The notes under the pieces were generated by a model. It had not been told where the DNA came from and did not search any database. It saw nothing but the letters and a program-made list of their open reading frames with translations. The position numbers and the translations under genes are program-made. 64,000 bases of DNA from contig JAMQCK010000096.1 in NCBI GenBank assembly GCA_024196135.1, positions 1 through 64,000 of the forward strand. The letters are read 5' to 3'. The stretch is from Pleurotus ostreatus/Saccharomyces cerevisiae fusant. Lineage: Eukaryota; Opisthokonta. Position 1 is the stretch's first letter. Each line of letters begins with the position of its first letter. Shown in pieces: positions 41,556 through 52,507 of this stretch.

Positions 41556-44500
41556 ATGTTCTCTCGCAAGCTCTCCGTCCCCTTTGGCTTGCTGCCCGAC
41601 GAGCAGAAGCTGCGCTTCCGCAGTGAACCAGGCGGCATCGCCAAGCTTGCTAGCGTGCGGAACATACCAGATTCCGACGCGTACTGGAACGACTTCTTCG
41701 TCCTCTTCGACTCGCCCTCCGACGTCTTCTCCCTCATCGCACCCAATGACAGTGAGCGCCCTTTGGTGAACCGTACCTATTGCTTCTCATAGCGCAGTCC
41801 GCAGAGCTCTCCTCGAAGCTCCGGAGAATGTCGCTACCCTCTTCCGTGTCACTGTCGGGCGCCTCAACAATCTCATCGCCGACCATACATTCCCCTCATC
41901 CGCAGTACCTTCTGTCGCTGCCTTCGCATCCTCCTTCATGAAAACGGGCTCTGGCCTTGCCGATCGAAGCACGACAAAGGAAGCGCTTAACTGTGTCCGT
42001 GTCCTCGCACGCGTCCTACCCGTCATCTTCGACGTCGAGGGAGAGTCAAGTATCTTCGAGACCGAAGTAATGTGGAGACGCCACGAAGTCGAGGACCACG
42101 ACGCCCCCGATGCATCCGACACCACTCAGTTCGTCATTGACGATGAAGACGACAGCGACAACGAGTCCGCTTCCCAACCGCGTTCGCCGCAGAAGGGGCG
42201 GCTCACGAAGCAACTGCCGTCTCTTGCAGAGAAACTTCTCGACGCCTTGTTCTCCCTTCTCTTCTGTTGTGGCTTTACCTTGCCCAAGGAGATTCAAGTG
42301 GACCACCATAAGATCAGTCCAATGACATGGTGAGTGCGCTGTCGTTTGACCTAACGACCCAACTGACGTTCTGCTAGGGAGAAAGGCGTAGGAGCAACGC
42401 AGGATCCTGGCCCAAGCGGACCGTACGAGGGCAACCGCACGGAGGTCCTACGCTTGTTGCTAGTCCTGCTATCGCGTCAAATTTACGTTCCGCCACCCTC
42501 GCTCTTCACCGCCCCCTCCCTGTACTCGCTGCATATGGTGCAAATGCGGGACAGACGCGATGTACTTGTTCTATTATGCTCTTTGCTCAACACTGCTATG
42601 AACGCATCGTCGGCACATCATGGAATCGGCGCCATGGCCGCTAGATTACCGTATAATCATCTCGTCATGAAGGGCGAGGACACACGCACGAATTTGGCGA
42701 CACTTTGTCTTCAGGTACTGTGCGCCTTACTGGACTTCCAGAGCGGCACAGCTCGTGATAAGGTCAAGGGCACCGACGAAAATCGGACGACTGCGCCTAC
42801 GGCTCGCACGAATGCGTTCCGCTACTTCTTAATGAAGCTGGTGAGTGTGGACAAACTCTAGGGAACTACATGAACGCTGAACGTGCATCTTAGCATCGCA
42901 CTCAGGACCTCACCTTCATCCTTGATGGCTTCCTCAACACGATGGACCAACAGATGGCCAGCATAAACAATATTCTTCCTGGCGCTCGAAAGTCCATTCC
43001 TTACATCCCGGAGATGATCATATTCTTCTGGAAGATGATCGAGCTTAACAAGGTCTGCCTAAAACATGCTGGCGCGGGATGCCACTGACGATCCGCCCAG
43101 AAGTTTCGTTCGTTTGTTCTAGAGTCGGACAAATGCAACGATGTGGTGGCCCATCTGGTATGCTACCTCTTAGAACTCAAGGACAAGCCTCGTGCGTTCT
43201 GCCCTCTCTCTCGTTCAGTATCTTAGTATGCGGGAAGCTAATTATGATTAGAACAACACGGAATGTGTCGAACGCTCTCGTACATCATCCAGACGTTCTC
43301 TGCGGAAGCGACTTTCGGTGCCAAACTACAGACTCCGGTTCGCATGCAGCTACCTGCTAAGTACCAGGTACCAGGGAACGCCGCCGATTTCCTGATCAAC
43401 GTACGATTGTCATTGAACGCTGGCAAATGTCGACTGACCGAGCTATCAGGCTGTCTATTCGGTGATAAGTACCACGTCCGGACAACTAAACTCGCTGTAT
43501 CCTGCTCTCGTTATTGCCCTCGCCAATGCGTCGCCCTACCTGAAGAATCTGACGGTCACGTCAGCTACGCGTTTAGTGCAACTTGTGGCCTCCTTCGCGA
43601 ATCCAACGTTCCTGTTATCCGACGAGGGACATCCTCGCCTGCTGTTCTTCATGTAAGTGCCTCTTTTTTCGTGCCCTTTCGCGCTCTAACGATCTTGCAA
43701 ACAGGCTGGAAGCGTTCAACGGCATCATCTTCCACCAGCTGTCCGACAACGCACATGTACTATACGCCTTGCTACAGGCTCATCAAACCTTCGAAGATCT
43801 AGCAACGTTTACTCTAGCGCGAGGCCTGCGCGAGATTCGACGCGTGCAGCGGGCCAAGGAGGACTTGCAGCGGCGACGAGGCTCTAGAGACAACGGCCCT
43901 CTCGGCCACGGTCGGACGGACAGCATAGCTCGAGGACGTACAGTACGGACACCAGACGGCAATATTTCCCGCAGCGGGACCCCTGACTCGGTGGAAAAGG
44001 CTCGCGCTTTAGACTCCGCACGAGCGCTGGAAGAGGGCGTCGCGCACGGCGCAAGCGAATCTTTGGACGACATTTCCGGAGTGCAGCGACGGTCCGAGAA
44101 GGCCAGAGGAAAGATGAAGGAACGCTCGCCGGAGGATGAGATGGACGAAAGTCTGGAGCGGATCGCTGCAGCCGGCGTTGGTCGAAATGGATTCGTTCCA
44201 ACACAGGACTGGGTCGCGTCGTGGCAGACAGGGTAAGATCCATGACAATTTCGTCAACTCTTGCTAACTCCTCATTTCTTCGCAGTCTACAGTTAGATCC
44301 TATCCTCATCCTGATAGCGGAACTCCTACCAAAACTGCAGGAGCTGCAAGCGTCACAGAAGGCAAACTCAAGCACCGCTATTGCTAATTTCTTGGCTAGC
44401 GTAACGCTCGACCATGCGCTACCTCCAAAACCACCTCTGGCACCTAGACGGTTTGTGGTGAGTCCGCGATCACGCAACGTACTTTGGCCCTGTCCTAACA

Positions 44501-44735
44501 TGCTGCCTAGTGGACGGATGCCTCCATGGTCTGGCTGACATCCCTCCTGTGGGGCGAGATCTATGTGAAGCACATGAGTCCCTTGGGCATCTGGAACGCA
44601 ACGAATGTTCGCCTGTTTTACGTGAAGCATACACCTGCTCAACAGCGCCAACTAACGGAGGCCGTCTCGAATGTCGTGGGCGGCTTTCTGGGTAGGACGA
44701 ACTCGGAGACATCGCTAGGCAGGCAGACCGCCTAG
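41556..44735 (+). CDS. HID1-family Golgi/secretory-pathway protein
   Basis: A large helical protein; animal HID1 acts at the trans-Golgi in dense-core vesicle formation. The start MFSRKLSVPFGLLPDE is followed by DAYWNDFFVLFDSPSDVFSL, RRALLEAPENVATLFRVTVG, ALNCVRVLARVLPVIFDVEG, LLDALFSLLFCCGFTLP, RTEVLRLLLVLLSRQIYVPP and DVLVLLCSLLNTAMN. Later blocks are TNAFRYFLMKL|H, ILPGARKSIPYIPEMIIFFW, KFRSFVLESDKCNDVVAHLV, GMCRTLSYIIQTFSAE, SLYPALVIALANASPYLKNL, a disordered Arg-rich segment, and the C-terminal WLTSLLWGEIYVKHMSPLGI|WNATNVRLFYVKHT. About nine short introns. Human HID1 is N-myristoylated on Gly2; residue 2 here is Phe, so that anchor is absent or an upstream exon is missed. Confidence 0.87.
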
Positions 44736-44956
44736 ACGTGTGTAGTAGTTATTATGCTTGCTTTCTTTGAGTAGGGACACTTCAATGGTAACTTGGAATT
44801 CAAAGGTCCATTCGAATGCTTCTCGTCTTCGACCAGGAACTGCAATTGATGGCATAGCGTGGACGATGTACAGGATAGAGATAGCCAAAAAGTATGAGGG
44901 AAACGATAGCAATGTCGGCCACGCCCTCAACAAGACCAACGGACGATACGATACGA

Positions 44957-47851
44957 CTACTCCTGGTATGCGATGTTCTGCTCAATAAGCGAGGCGTACG
45001 CAGCACTCCTGGGCGTGATCTTGCACGTGAACGGGAGAGGGCGACTCGCCATGCCCGACGTGTAGGTCCTGGGCGGAATGACGGGCATGCCATTGCCGTC
45101 AACTGCGGGGTCGATATTGAAGCATTGAAGGGTGGTTGCAACATGCAACCAAAGCTGGTTTTCCGCCATGAATTCTACAATACAATTGAAGGGTGGGTAT
45201 GACGTATGCGGGGTACAAACCACGTGGTGGCTGTGCTGTCGCCTCGGCTCGCCGTTTGGTGGGCATTTCTCGCTTTCTCTAGCACTCACTCTCCGCAGGG
45301 GAGCCTTGCTAGCTCGCGAGGAGGTACTCATGCATGCTCTTGATCTCGCTTGGCGGGTGAGGTGGCGTGAGCAGTGTGTGAGCCTGTGAGGCATGCGTGG
45401 GAAACAGACACGTGAAGGCATTGTGGCGCGCAATCTGCCGGGGAGCGGCTTGCGCCAGCCTCGGCATTGACAGCGAGGCCGCGCTTCCGGGTTGACGGAA
45501 AAAAAGGGAAGGCATTCTATACTCATGGAGGGAGATGGGATATCAGAAGGAGAAATGAATGACCAGAAATAAGGCCCTTGATCGGGCAATAAGGGCAGTA
45601 ACTGTACACTTGGCGCTTTGGCGCACCAGTCGTAGGAAGGAGTTGGACCTCGACTAGCCAAAACCTCTATGAAGGACCAAAACTACGGTGCTATCAGCGG
45701 AAAGTCTCGCCTAAGGTAGGCACAACTGAAAATTACAATACAGAAGCCTGACTCGACCAGAAGGGGAGGCCTACACGGGCTATCGTCTAGTCGTCCTGAC
45801 GAAGCGGAGATGAGCACGCGGCGGTCAGGTTAAGGCAAGATCTGACCTGGGCAGATACGACGACCCTGGCGGTGGTCAGATTGGTATTTGGGACAACAGG
45901 AACCAACACGTACCCATCCGAAGGCAATAGTGTTTGGGTTGCGAGGGCCGCCGTCTTTGGCGTCAGGTACCCCGATGAAGCGTTCGGGGCGGTAGCTCAT
46001 CGCGTCGGGATACATGCTCTCGTCATGAGCCTACCGAGCATTCAGGTCAATGCCGACACGTCCGAAGGAGACAACTTACGATGCCCCACTGGTTTGGAAT
46101 CATCGTCGTTCCTGCGCCTAGGTTAGATTACTGATGAACGGTGTCCAAAACCTTCTTACCCTCCGGAATGAAACAACCGTCGTAGACCTGGATCCGAAAC
46201 CCTTCAGTTATGACGATAACATAGCTCGAGGCACACGTACGTCGTCCTGCATAACGCGGTGCGGAACACCAAGGGGGATGACTGGCGGACGTTAGGCATG
46301 GGCTACCACGAGATCGCGAAGTACTCACCTTGCTCCCATCGGTACGTTTCCTTCACTATGGCGTCAATGTATGGAAGGTCCTTCCTGTCAGCGAGGGTGG
46401 CAAGGCGCGCAGCGCCCACAACACGATCCAATTCCTCCCTGGCCTTGATCTGGACTTCAGGAGCGTGCAGCATAGCCAACACAAAGTTGAGCAGCGACGC
46501 GAGGATCGTATCAGCAGCGGCTAGAGAACTTCAGTTCCTCGACGGCGGGTAGGCAAAAGCAAACGACTTACTTGCGTACATGACCGCGCATGACTTCTTC
46601 ATCATCTTCTCCTCCTCGGTCGCATCCTTACTGAAGGAGCCTTTTGCAGCCAAAAGCGCGGTGAAGAAGCTGGGCTTCGCCTCGCCCTTGGCGAGCTGGT
46701 CCTGCGCCCAAGCCCACGGCTTCTCTTGCAACTCCTGAGCAAGCTCGTAGCCCTCTCGCGCGACGCGCTTGAAGTGAGCGCCTGGGAACCATTCCGGAAC
46801 GTACTTGAGAATCGGGAATATGTCGACGAGGTAAGCCCCAGGCCGAGCTGCGGAGACCATGGCCAATTGCGCCTCTTCCGCGATGCGGACGAACTCGTCA
46901 TCCTCCTTGGGCTCGTAACCGAACGCTTCGAACATGTCAATGACTACTAAGAGAATTTGGGTCGGTTAAGCGTACCTATTTTCATAATAACCGTTGCCGT
47001 GGTACTAGTAGAGGTGTCAGTCGACGAAATTGCCGTGGATCTACGCTCACGATCGCAAAATCTCGTCGAACTGCTCCGGGCTCTTGAGAAGCTTGCCTAG
47101 AGCCAGGATGATCTCTCGCTATGAAGGATCAGACCGCGTCCATGGAGTTCTGACTACTACGCACGGTTTGAATGGGTATGTACTGCTCCGAGGCGCGATT
47201 GTTGAAGCCAAAGTGGAAGAGCTTGCGTGCGTTGGTGTACGCGGGTGTATACGGCTGCAGTCCTGAAGAGCAATCAGCCGCACAACTCGTACTTCATGTC
47301 TGCCGAAAGCGGACCCATATTGAAGTCCCAGCCCATCCTGTATTATCCGCTCAGCCAAGCTCGGTCACCCGATGTACCACTGCACTCACAGATCACAGAC
47401 CATAGGCATCGACGGCCTGTCACTGTAGATCGAGGAGCGTTGATCGAGAAGGTCTGTAGCTGCCTTCGCTGTATTGATGATGCACATCTTCTTGCCCAGT
47501 ATGCTGATCATCACCAAGGGACCTATCGAGCGCTTCAGGTGGATTGTGGCCATAGCGTGCGAGAGACTTACCGTACTGCTTCCCCCATTCCGTAAAGGTA
47601 TGCCATTCTGCGGCGGAGGTTAGATACACAGTATCATGAACAGCGGGAATCGCACCTTCTGAAGAGGGCATATCCGGGAGATTCCCCAAGAATGGGATCG
47701 GACTGGGCTCTGGGCCTGGCGGGTAGGGCAAGCCCAACGCATTGCGGGAGCGTTTGCGAAGGTACAGCCCAGACAGCGAAGCTACAAGGACGGACGCGAT
47801 CACGGCATCGCGTCCGAGAAACGACGGGGTGATTTGTGTCCAGTCGAGCAT
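44957..47851 (-). CDS. Cytochrome P450 monooxygenase (basidiomycete, O-methylsterigmatocystin-oxidoreductase-like group)
   Basis: About twelve exons. MLDWTQITPSFLGRDAVIAS is an N-terminal membrane anchor, followed by LPYPPGPEPSPIPFLGNLPD. Then WGKQYG|PLVMISILGKKM, SMPMVCDL|MGWDFNMG, ARKLFHFGFNNRASEQYIPI, TATVIMKI|VVIDMFEAFGYEP, PGAYLVDIFPILKYVPEWFP, I-helix ATAADTILASLLNF, KETYRW (ExxR), VIPLGVPHRVMQDDVYDGCF, PERFIGVPDA, and FGW|GRRICP for haem binding. The C-terminal exon reads FMAENQLWLHVATTLQCFNI ... SGMASRPLPFTCKITPRSAA. All junctions but the last are tidy 45-60 nt introns. The last intron (about 45175-45846, 672 nt) splits the haem loop and the simplest splice gives CPEF instead of CPG. 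Substrate unknown. Confidence 0.93.
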
Positions 47852-49195
47852 GGATGAAGATGGGATGAAAGGTAAAATGAGTGAAAGGGAGAGCGAGGGT
47901 CTTTGGTGGGCGTTAGAGCCAAGTACACTTTCCCGCAGGTGTGAGAACGGCAGGCGTTATATGCAAGGGCGGCGTGACACGCATACCTAGGTGGGGTTGG
48001 GGGAACAACGGGCTGGAAAGGATCTCTGTTGGCCTGACACGTAGACGCGATGCCGTCCGACATTCCCAGACCAGGGTCCAAGGACTCTTCTCTAAGTTCT
48101 CTTCACTGCGGACTCCATCCGGGCGAACTGAACGGCGAGTTACCGACAAGTTGCTAGAGCGATGATTGGCTCGGCGCGGGCTGCAGGGCTTTCGTGTCTC
48201 CCATCAGAGCAACCTTCGAGCGACCGCACTAGCGTGGAGTAGGAGCTGAATTGGACACGTAAGTAGCATACACACAATCGACGTACGGGTGACCAGGGCA
48301 GCCGCGCCTCTGCGTGCAACATAAGATAGCAGAGGCACTGAACGTGACAACATTCGTAGGTGGCACCCAAGAGGTGCCCAAGAGATTGAATTCAGACATA
48401 GCGCCCGGGACCTGCGTAGCCGGTACAGCTTAGCTCTGGGCGCTCATCGAAAGGCGACCCGAACGCGAGCAACAGAGGACAAGGCGATGAATGGTGATCT
48501 CTCGAGCACGTGCAAGTTTCGGCAAATGCCGTCAATTCTGCTTCCGCTGCAACCGGCCTGAGCGCCGTGAACGTACTTCTCCCCGCCGAGGCCTGCTCCC
48601 ACGAACGCTCAAATTCCGTCGACATGGAGTGGACTGGGATCCTCTGCTTTCAGGCGCTGCCCGCATCGGACTTTCGCATCACCTATTGAATGGAACCCGC
48701 CTGATTTGACACACTCGTTTCTTGCTCGGCAAGTCGATGTCACAGGCAGCCTATCATGAGCAGGGCCCGCATAGGATCCGCTCCCTGTTCACGAAGCTCA
48801 AAGTCTGCAAGCCAACTGATTCCTACCCTCGAATAGGACCGCAAGTGGCTCACATGCACACATGCAGAGAGCGAGCTGGATCCTGAAGAGCGTACAAGCA
48901 CGGTACGAGATACGCGATTCTAGTGCTTCTGCACGGGTTTGCCTGAAGAACGTCGGAAACCCGCCGACGGACATAGCCGTGCTCGCGACCGCTTCCCCTT
49001 GGACAATCCACTTTCCGGGATCTGGTTGTCAATTCATACCTTGGATGGGGTGTCCGCTATATTTGATGGTTACGATTAGCATGGCTCGGAGCTGGTTCTC
49101 AAGCCCCATTCATCATTGCTCAATCGACCACCGTTGTGTCTTTCCCAGAGGCTCACGGCATGACCTCAGGTAGCGGGGACTGTCGTATCCGCCGC
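47852..49195. other. Intergenic region, divergent promoters
   Basis: About 1.3 kb between the P450 (minus) and the DUF6534 gene (plus). A possible minus-strand TATA element (reverse complement of 47956-47963) lies about 105 bp before the P450 start. ORFs are short with no domains. Confidence 0.4.
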
Positions 49196-49203
49196 TATAT
49201 AAG
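49196..49203 (+). promoter_or_regulatory. TATA box of DUF6534 gene
   Basis: TATATAAG, 80 bp upstream of the start codon at 49284. Confidence 0.6.
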
Positions 49204-49283
49204 TCCACAAGATCGAAGGTTCGCGTTTAGGCGCGCTATCCTCCCCCTTGTCGAATACTCGTTCGCTCCCCTGGTGTTCGGTC

Positions 49284-50838
49284 ATGAGCGCGACGCCTCC
49301 CCAGGATGTTATCAATACGACCTACGGCGCGCTCGTCACGGGTATCTGGATACAGCAGGTGCGTAGTGACATCTTCTTTGCGCCTTCGCAACTGAGACGC
49401 TCTGCAAGCTTTTCCTGGGCTACATACTCGCGCAAATGATCGATTATTACCGTAAATTCTACCACACCGACAAGAAGTTCAACAGGATCATAGTACACGC
49501 GCTTCTCTTCTTGAACGTCTTCCTCGGTGCCATTGATTTGTGAGTGCAGTCGGATACGAGTAAATAACTCTTCCTTCGCTCATGTCGCTTCCGACAGTCA
49601 CGTTCTCTACCGTACTTCAGTCCTTCATTACGGCGATTACGACCATTTTGATGGGCAGGCGTGGACCATGTCCTCAGAGCCCGGCTGTGAGTACACTTCC
49701 GTGAAAGCTCGTCGGACTGAACTGAAGGATCGTAGGGACCGCCATTGTCGGACTTGTAGCCCAAATATTCTTTTTGAACCGGTGCGCGCATCTCGCGCAT
49801 GGACTCTTTGAATAGCTGACCTATTATACGAACCCAGTTGTCATAACATCGTGCAGTCCAAGCTTCTGACGATTTTCTTGCTGTTGCGTACGTGGCTTTC
49901 TCTCGAGAGCGCGCTCCCTTTCGCTGATGGAGCACATCCCAGTCGTGCTATTTTGCTTTGGCTCCGGAGCGGCGTGCGTATCATTTGCCTTCTGTTCGAC
50001 CTCGCCCCAACACAACTACGTGCAGGGTGTCCATATCGTTCATGATCTATGGACGTTTCAGCTCTCTTGGAAATTTCAAGAAGCCAATCATCCTCTGGCT
50101 CACATCGGTAAGTTATGCTCGTATTTGGCGCCAGGCCAATTTGACGACTCCCTCGCAGACTGCAGGTGCCGACATTGTGATCGCCGTCGTCCTTGCCTGG
50201 CACCTCATTCGATCGCGTACGGGCTTTAGGAAGACGGACGCGCGTACGTCTACCGGTTGCGCCTTCTTTGAGTGGCTGCTCATCACTTCTCTCTAGTCAT
50301 CACTCGTCTGATTACACTGTCGATGGAGACGAGTGCGATGACGGCGCTCGTGGCTCTGCTGAACTTGGTATTAGTGCGTGCATCTCGTACCAGATTTACG
50401 GTTTTATCTTATTGGATCCCAAGTACCTGCCCCTTCAAGATACCGCATACCAGTACGTTCAACCTGAACGGCTGACTCGAGAGGTACTTACACATCCTTT
50501 GCAGCCTCCTTCCGCAGTTCTCGATCAGTAGGATATACACGATCACGGTCATGGTTACCCTCCTTGCTCGAGACAAGCAGCGACGTATGCTGAACAGCAC
50601 GGAAGCCGCGTCGTTCCCTACTGCCATTCGGGTACGTCTCGAGGTTCTTTAGGCAGCGGTGTACTCGATGATTCATCAGAACTCACAGGTCGGTGTCACC
50701 ACTTCGACGCAATGCGACTTCCGCAACCCTACCGCCAAGGATCAAGAGTACGAGTTGTCGACTCAGGCAGGCCAGGAGGTGGCTCCGGACAAGAAAAGCT
50801 ATTGGCAGGATGACCGCCCTGGTACAGCCGAAGCATAG
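49284..50838 (+). CDS. DUF6534-type seven-helix membrane protein
   Basis: The start is MSATPPQDVINTTYGALVTG. Hydrophobic segments follow in the order seen in the basidiomycete DUF6534 family: LFLGYILAQMIDYYRKFYHT, IVHALLFLNVFLGAIDL, GTAIVGLVAQIFFLNR, the central signature TGADIVIAVVLAWHLIRSR|TGFRKTD, LITRLITLSMETSAMTALVA, then VMVTLLARDKQRRMLNSTEA and a polar C-terminus ending APDKKSYWQDDRPGTAEA. Proteins of this family are expanded in mushroom-forming fungi and predicted to have seven membrane helices with a cytosolic tail; their function is not established. About ten introns; a few middle junctions (49690-50130) are uncertain. Confidence 0.72.
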
Positions 50839-51222
50839 ATGAGATACTTGTATCCGAACGGCTGGCATATGGCCGCAATCCTTGTTCATGTCGTAGCTAG
50901 ATCACTATTCTTGAAGAGGGCTAGATCCCTGACGCTGCTGCTTCTGCCTCTCGAGAATATTTCCAAAGCGCACTTCGTGCGTAAGCGCAAGGTCTCCAGA
51001 TCCAAGGCGCATAGCCATGCAAGGGCTCAGAAACAGTGCCTCGCTGAAGTTCAACTTGGCCATAACGCGTGCTGTCACATGTATAGTCACGCGTCGCGGA
51101 CGCGATGCAACGATCACCTGACGATCACTAGGCTTGACCCTCGCAACCACCTCACTCTCCGTCGTTCTGCTTTTGAGACCCTTTCGGCTTCCTTCTCCTT
51201 CGTCTTGTACACATCGAACGCG
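50839..51222. other. Intergenic spacer
   Basis: About 380 bp holding the 3' end of the DUF6534 gene and the promoter of the next gene. Nothing further is supported. Confidence 0.4.
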
Positions 51223-52095
51223 ATGACCGACCTCACTTCAGAGAGCAAGTTCACCCCCGCTAAGGTTGTCGACGAGACAAAGGAGAGGGACTGGCCTGCC
51301 AGCCTTGGTACGTGACACGTTCCCCATCTGATTCCTCACTCGCTGATGATTGTAGGAATGATGGACTGGGACAGTACGCGAATCGTTTTTACCAAGAGGT
51401 CGTTGATTGAATTTCTTAAGTAAGTCTTTGTTCTGTGGGCCGCTTGATCAGGCGTTGACGCCCACAGGTATACTGGAACCACCGTGGATACCAACTTCCA
51501 GAATATCCAGAAGCTGCCCAGTACGTGATCACATATCCTCTTCGCCCATGGGGTTTACCAGCCCTTCACCAGAATATGCCTCGTTTGGCAAGATCAGTGG
51601 ACCCGCCCCAGCTGCAGCGGAAAGCTCGCCCCTCGAAGCGGCATCGCCACAGGCAGTAGGAGGCTCTGACGATTTCAAGCCCACGCGCCGTGTGCGTACG
51701 GTTCCTGGTGGCGCGTCGAGCGATATCTTCTCGCACCTGGACGACGGAAGCGCGGTCGATGAGCCAGCGCCGAAACCCAACCGCTCCCCCGAACCCGCCC
51801 CAGAGCCTCAGGATGAGGGTCTGCACGGCTTTTCGAGCGACTTCAAGCCTAGCAGGTATGTCGTACACCACCCGAACGACGCGCAGCTGAATCTGTCCCT
51901 TGTAGACGTGTTCGATCGAATCCTGGCGGGAACAGCAGCATAGGCTCGTTCTTTGAAGCCCCGGATGATGCACAGAAGGCCCTTCCATCGCGCCGCGTGA
52001 GGCAGAACCCTGGTGGTCAAGACAACATAGGCAGTGTAAGTGGTCCGGCTCGTTTCTGAGGCTTCAGCGCTCAATTGACTTCGCAGTTGTGGTGA
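51223..52095 (+). CDS. Small protein with repeated RRVR..PGG motif, function unknown
   Basis: The start is MTDLTSESKFTPAKVVDETK; introns join MMDWDSTRIVFTKRSLIEFL, KYTGTTVDTNFQNIQKLP and KYASFGKISGPAPAAAESSP. A recurrent element then appears three times: DDFKPTRRVRTVPGGASSDIF, a partial SSDFKPSR before an intron, and ALPSRRVRQNPGGQDNIGSLW at the C-terminus, where a 52-nt-class intron adds only LW and the stop. The R-V-x-x-PGG-x-S/D-x-I/L-F/W pattern resembles the short linear repeats of HN1/Jupiter-type microtubule-associated proteins, but length and context differ and I do not assign that name. The protein is Pro/Ser-rich and probably mostly disordered, about 200 residues. Confidence 0.62.
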
Positions 52096-52443
52096 TCTGG
52101 AGCTCCTCGCAGGATCGTCTCGCGCTAATGTGTATATGCGATGTTAGATGTCACAAACCTGCCACTGCACACTTTGTATTCCGCTTGACCGGGTTTGGGG
52201 TTCTGAAGGGATCTGCTGTACCTCCAGGTCCAAGTTGGATTGTATGTTTCTCTCACGCAATGGATAAGTTACCGGACCGAGGGTTCCCAGCTTGAAGCAC
52301 GTCAGCCTCGGGAAGTCAACGGAGCGACCCCTTTAATAAAGCGCCAGGGGCCGAGGCGTGGGTGCCTGCGGGAGGAGGGGAAGATAGGAACATGCTGCGG
52401 CGGTTGTGCCGCATGGAGCAGGCGATAAGGTGGTGGACACGTG
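52096..52443. other. Intergenic spacer
   Basis: About 350 bp with no supported gene, between the PGG-motif gene and the RasGEF promoter. Confidence 0.4.
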
Positions 52444-52451
52444 TATAAGAG
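52444..52451 (+). promoter_or_regulatory. TATA box of RasGEF gene
   Basis: TATAAGAG, 56 bp upstream of the start codon at 52508, preceded directly by a CACGTG palindrome. Confidence 0.55.
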
Positions 52452-52507
52452 CATAACGAGGTCGATCGAGGAGGAGGTTCGACTGTGACTGTCGGGCTTC
52501 TGAACGC

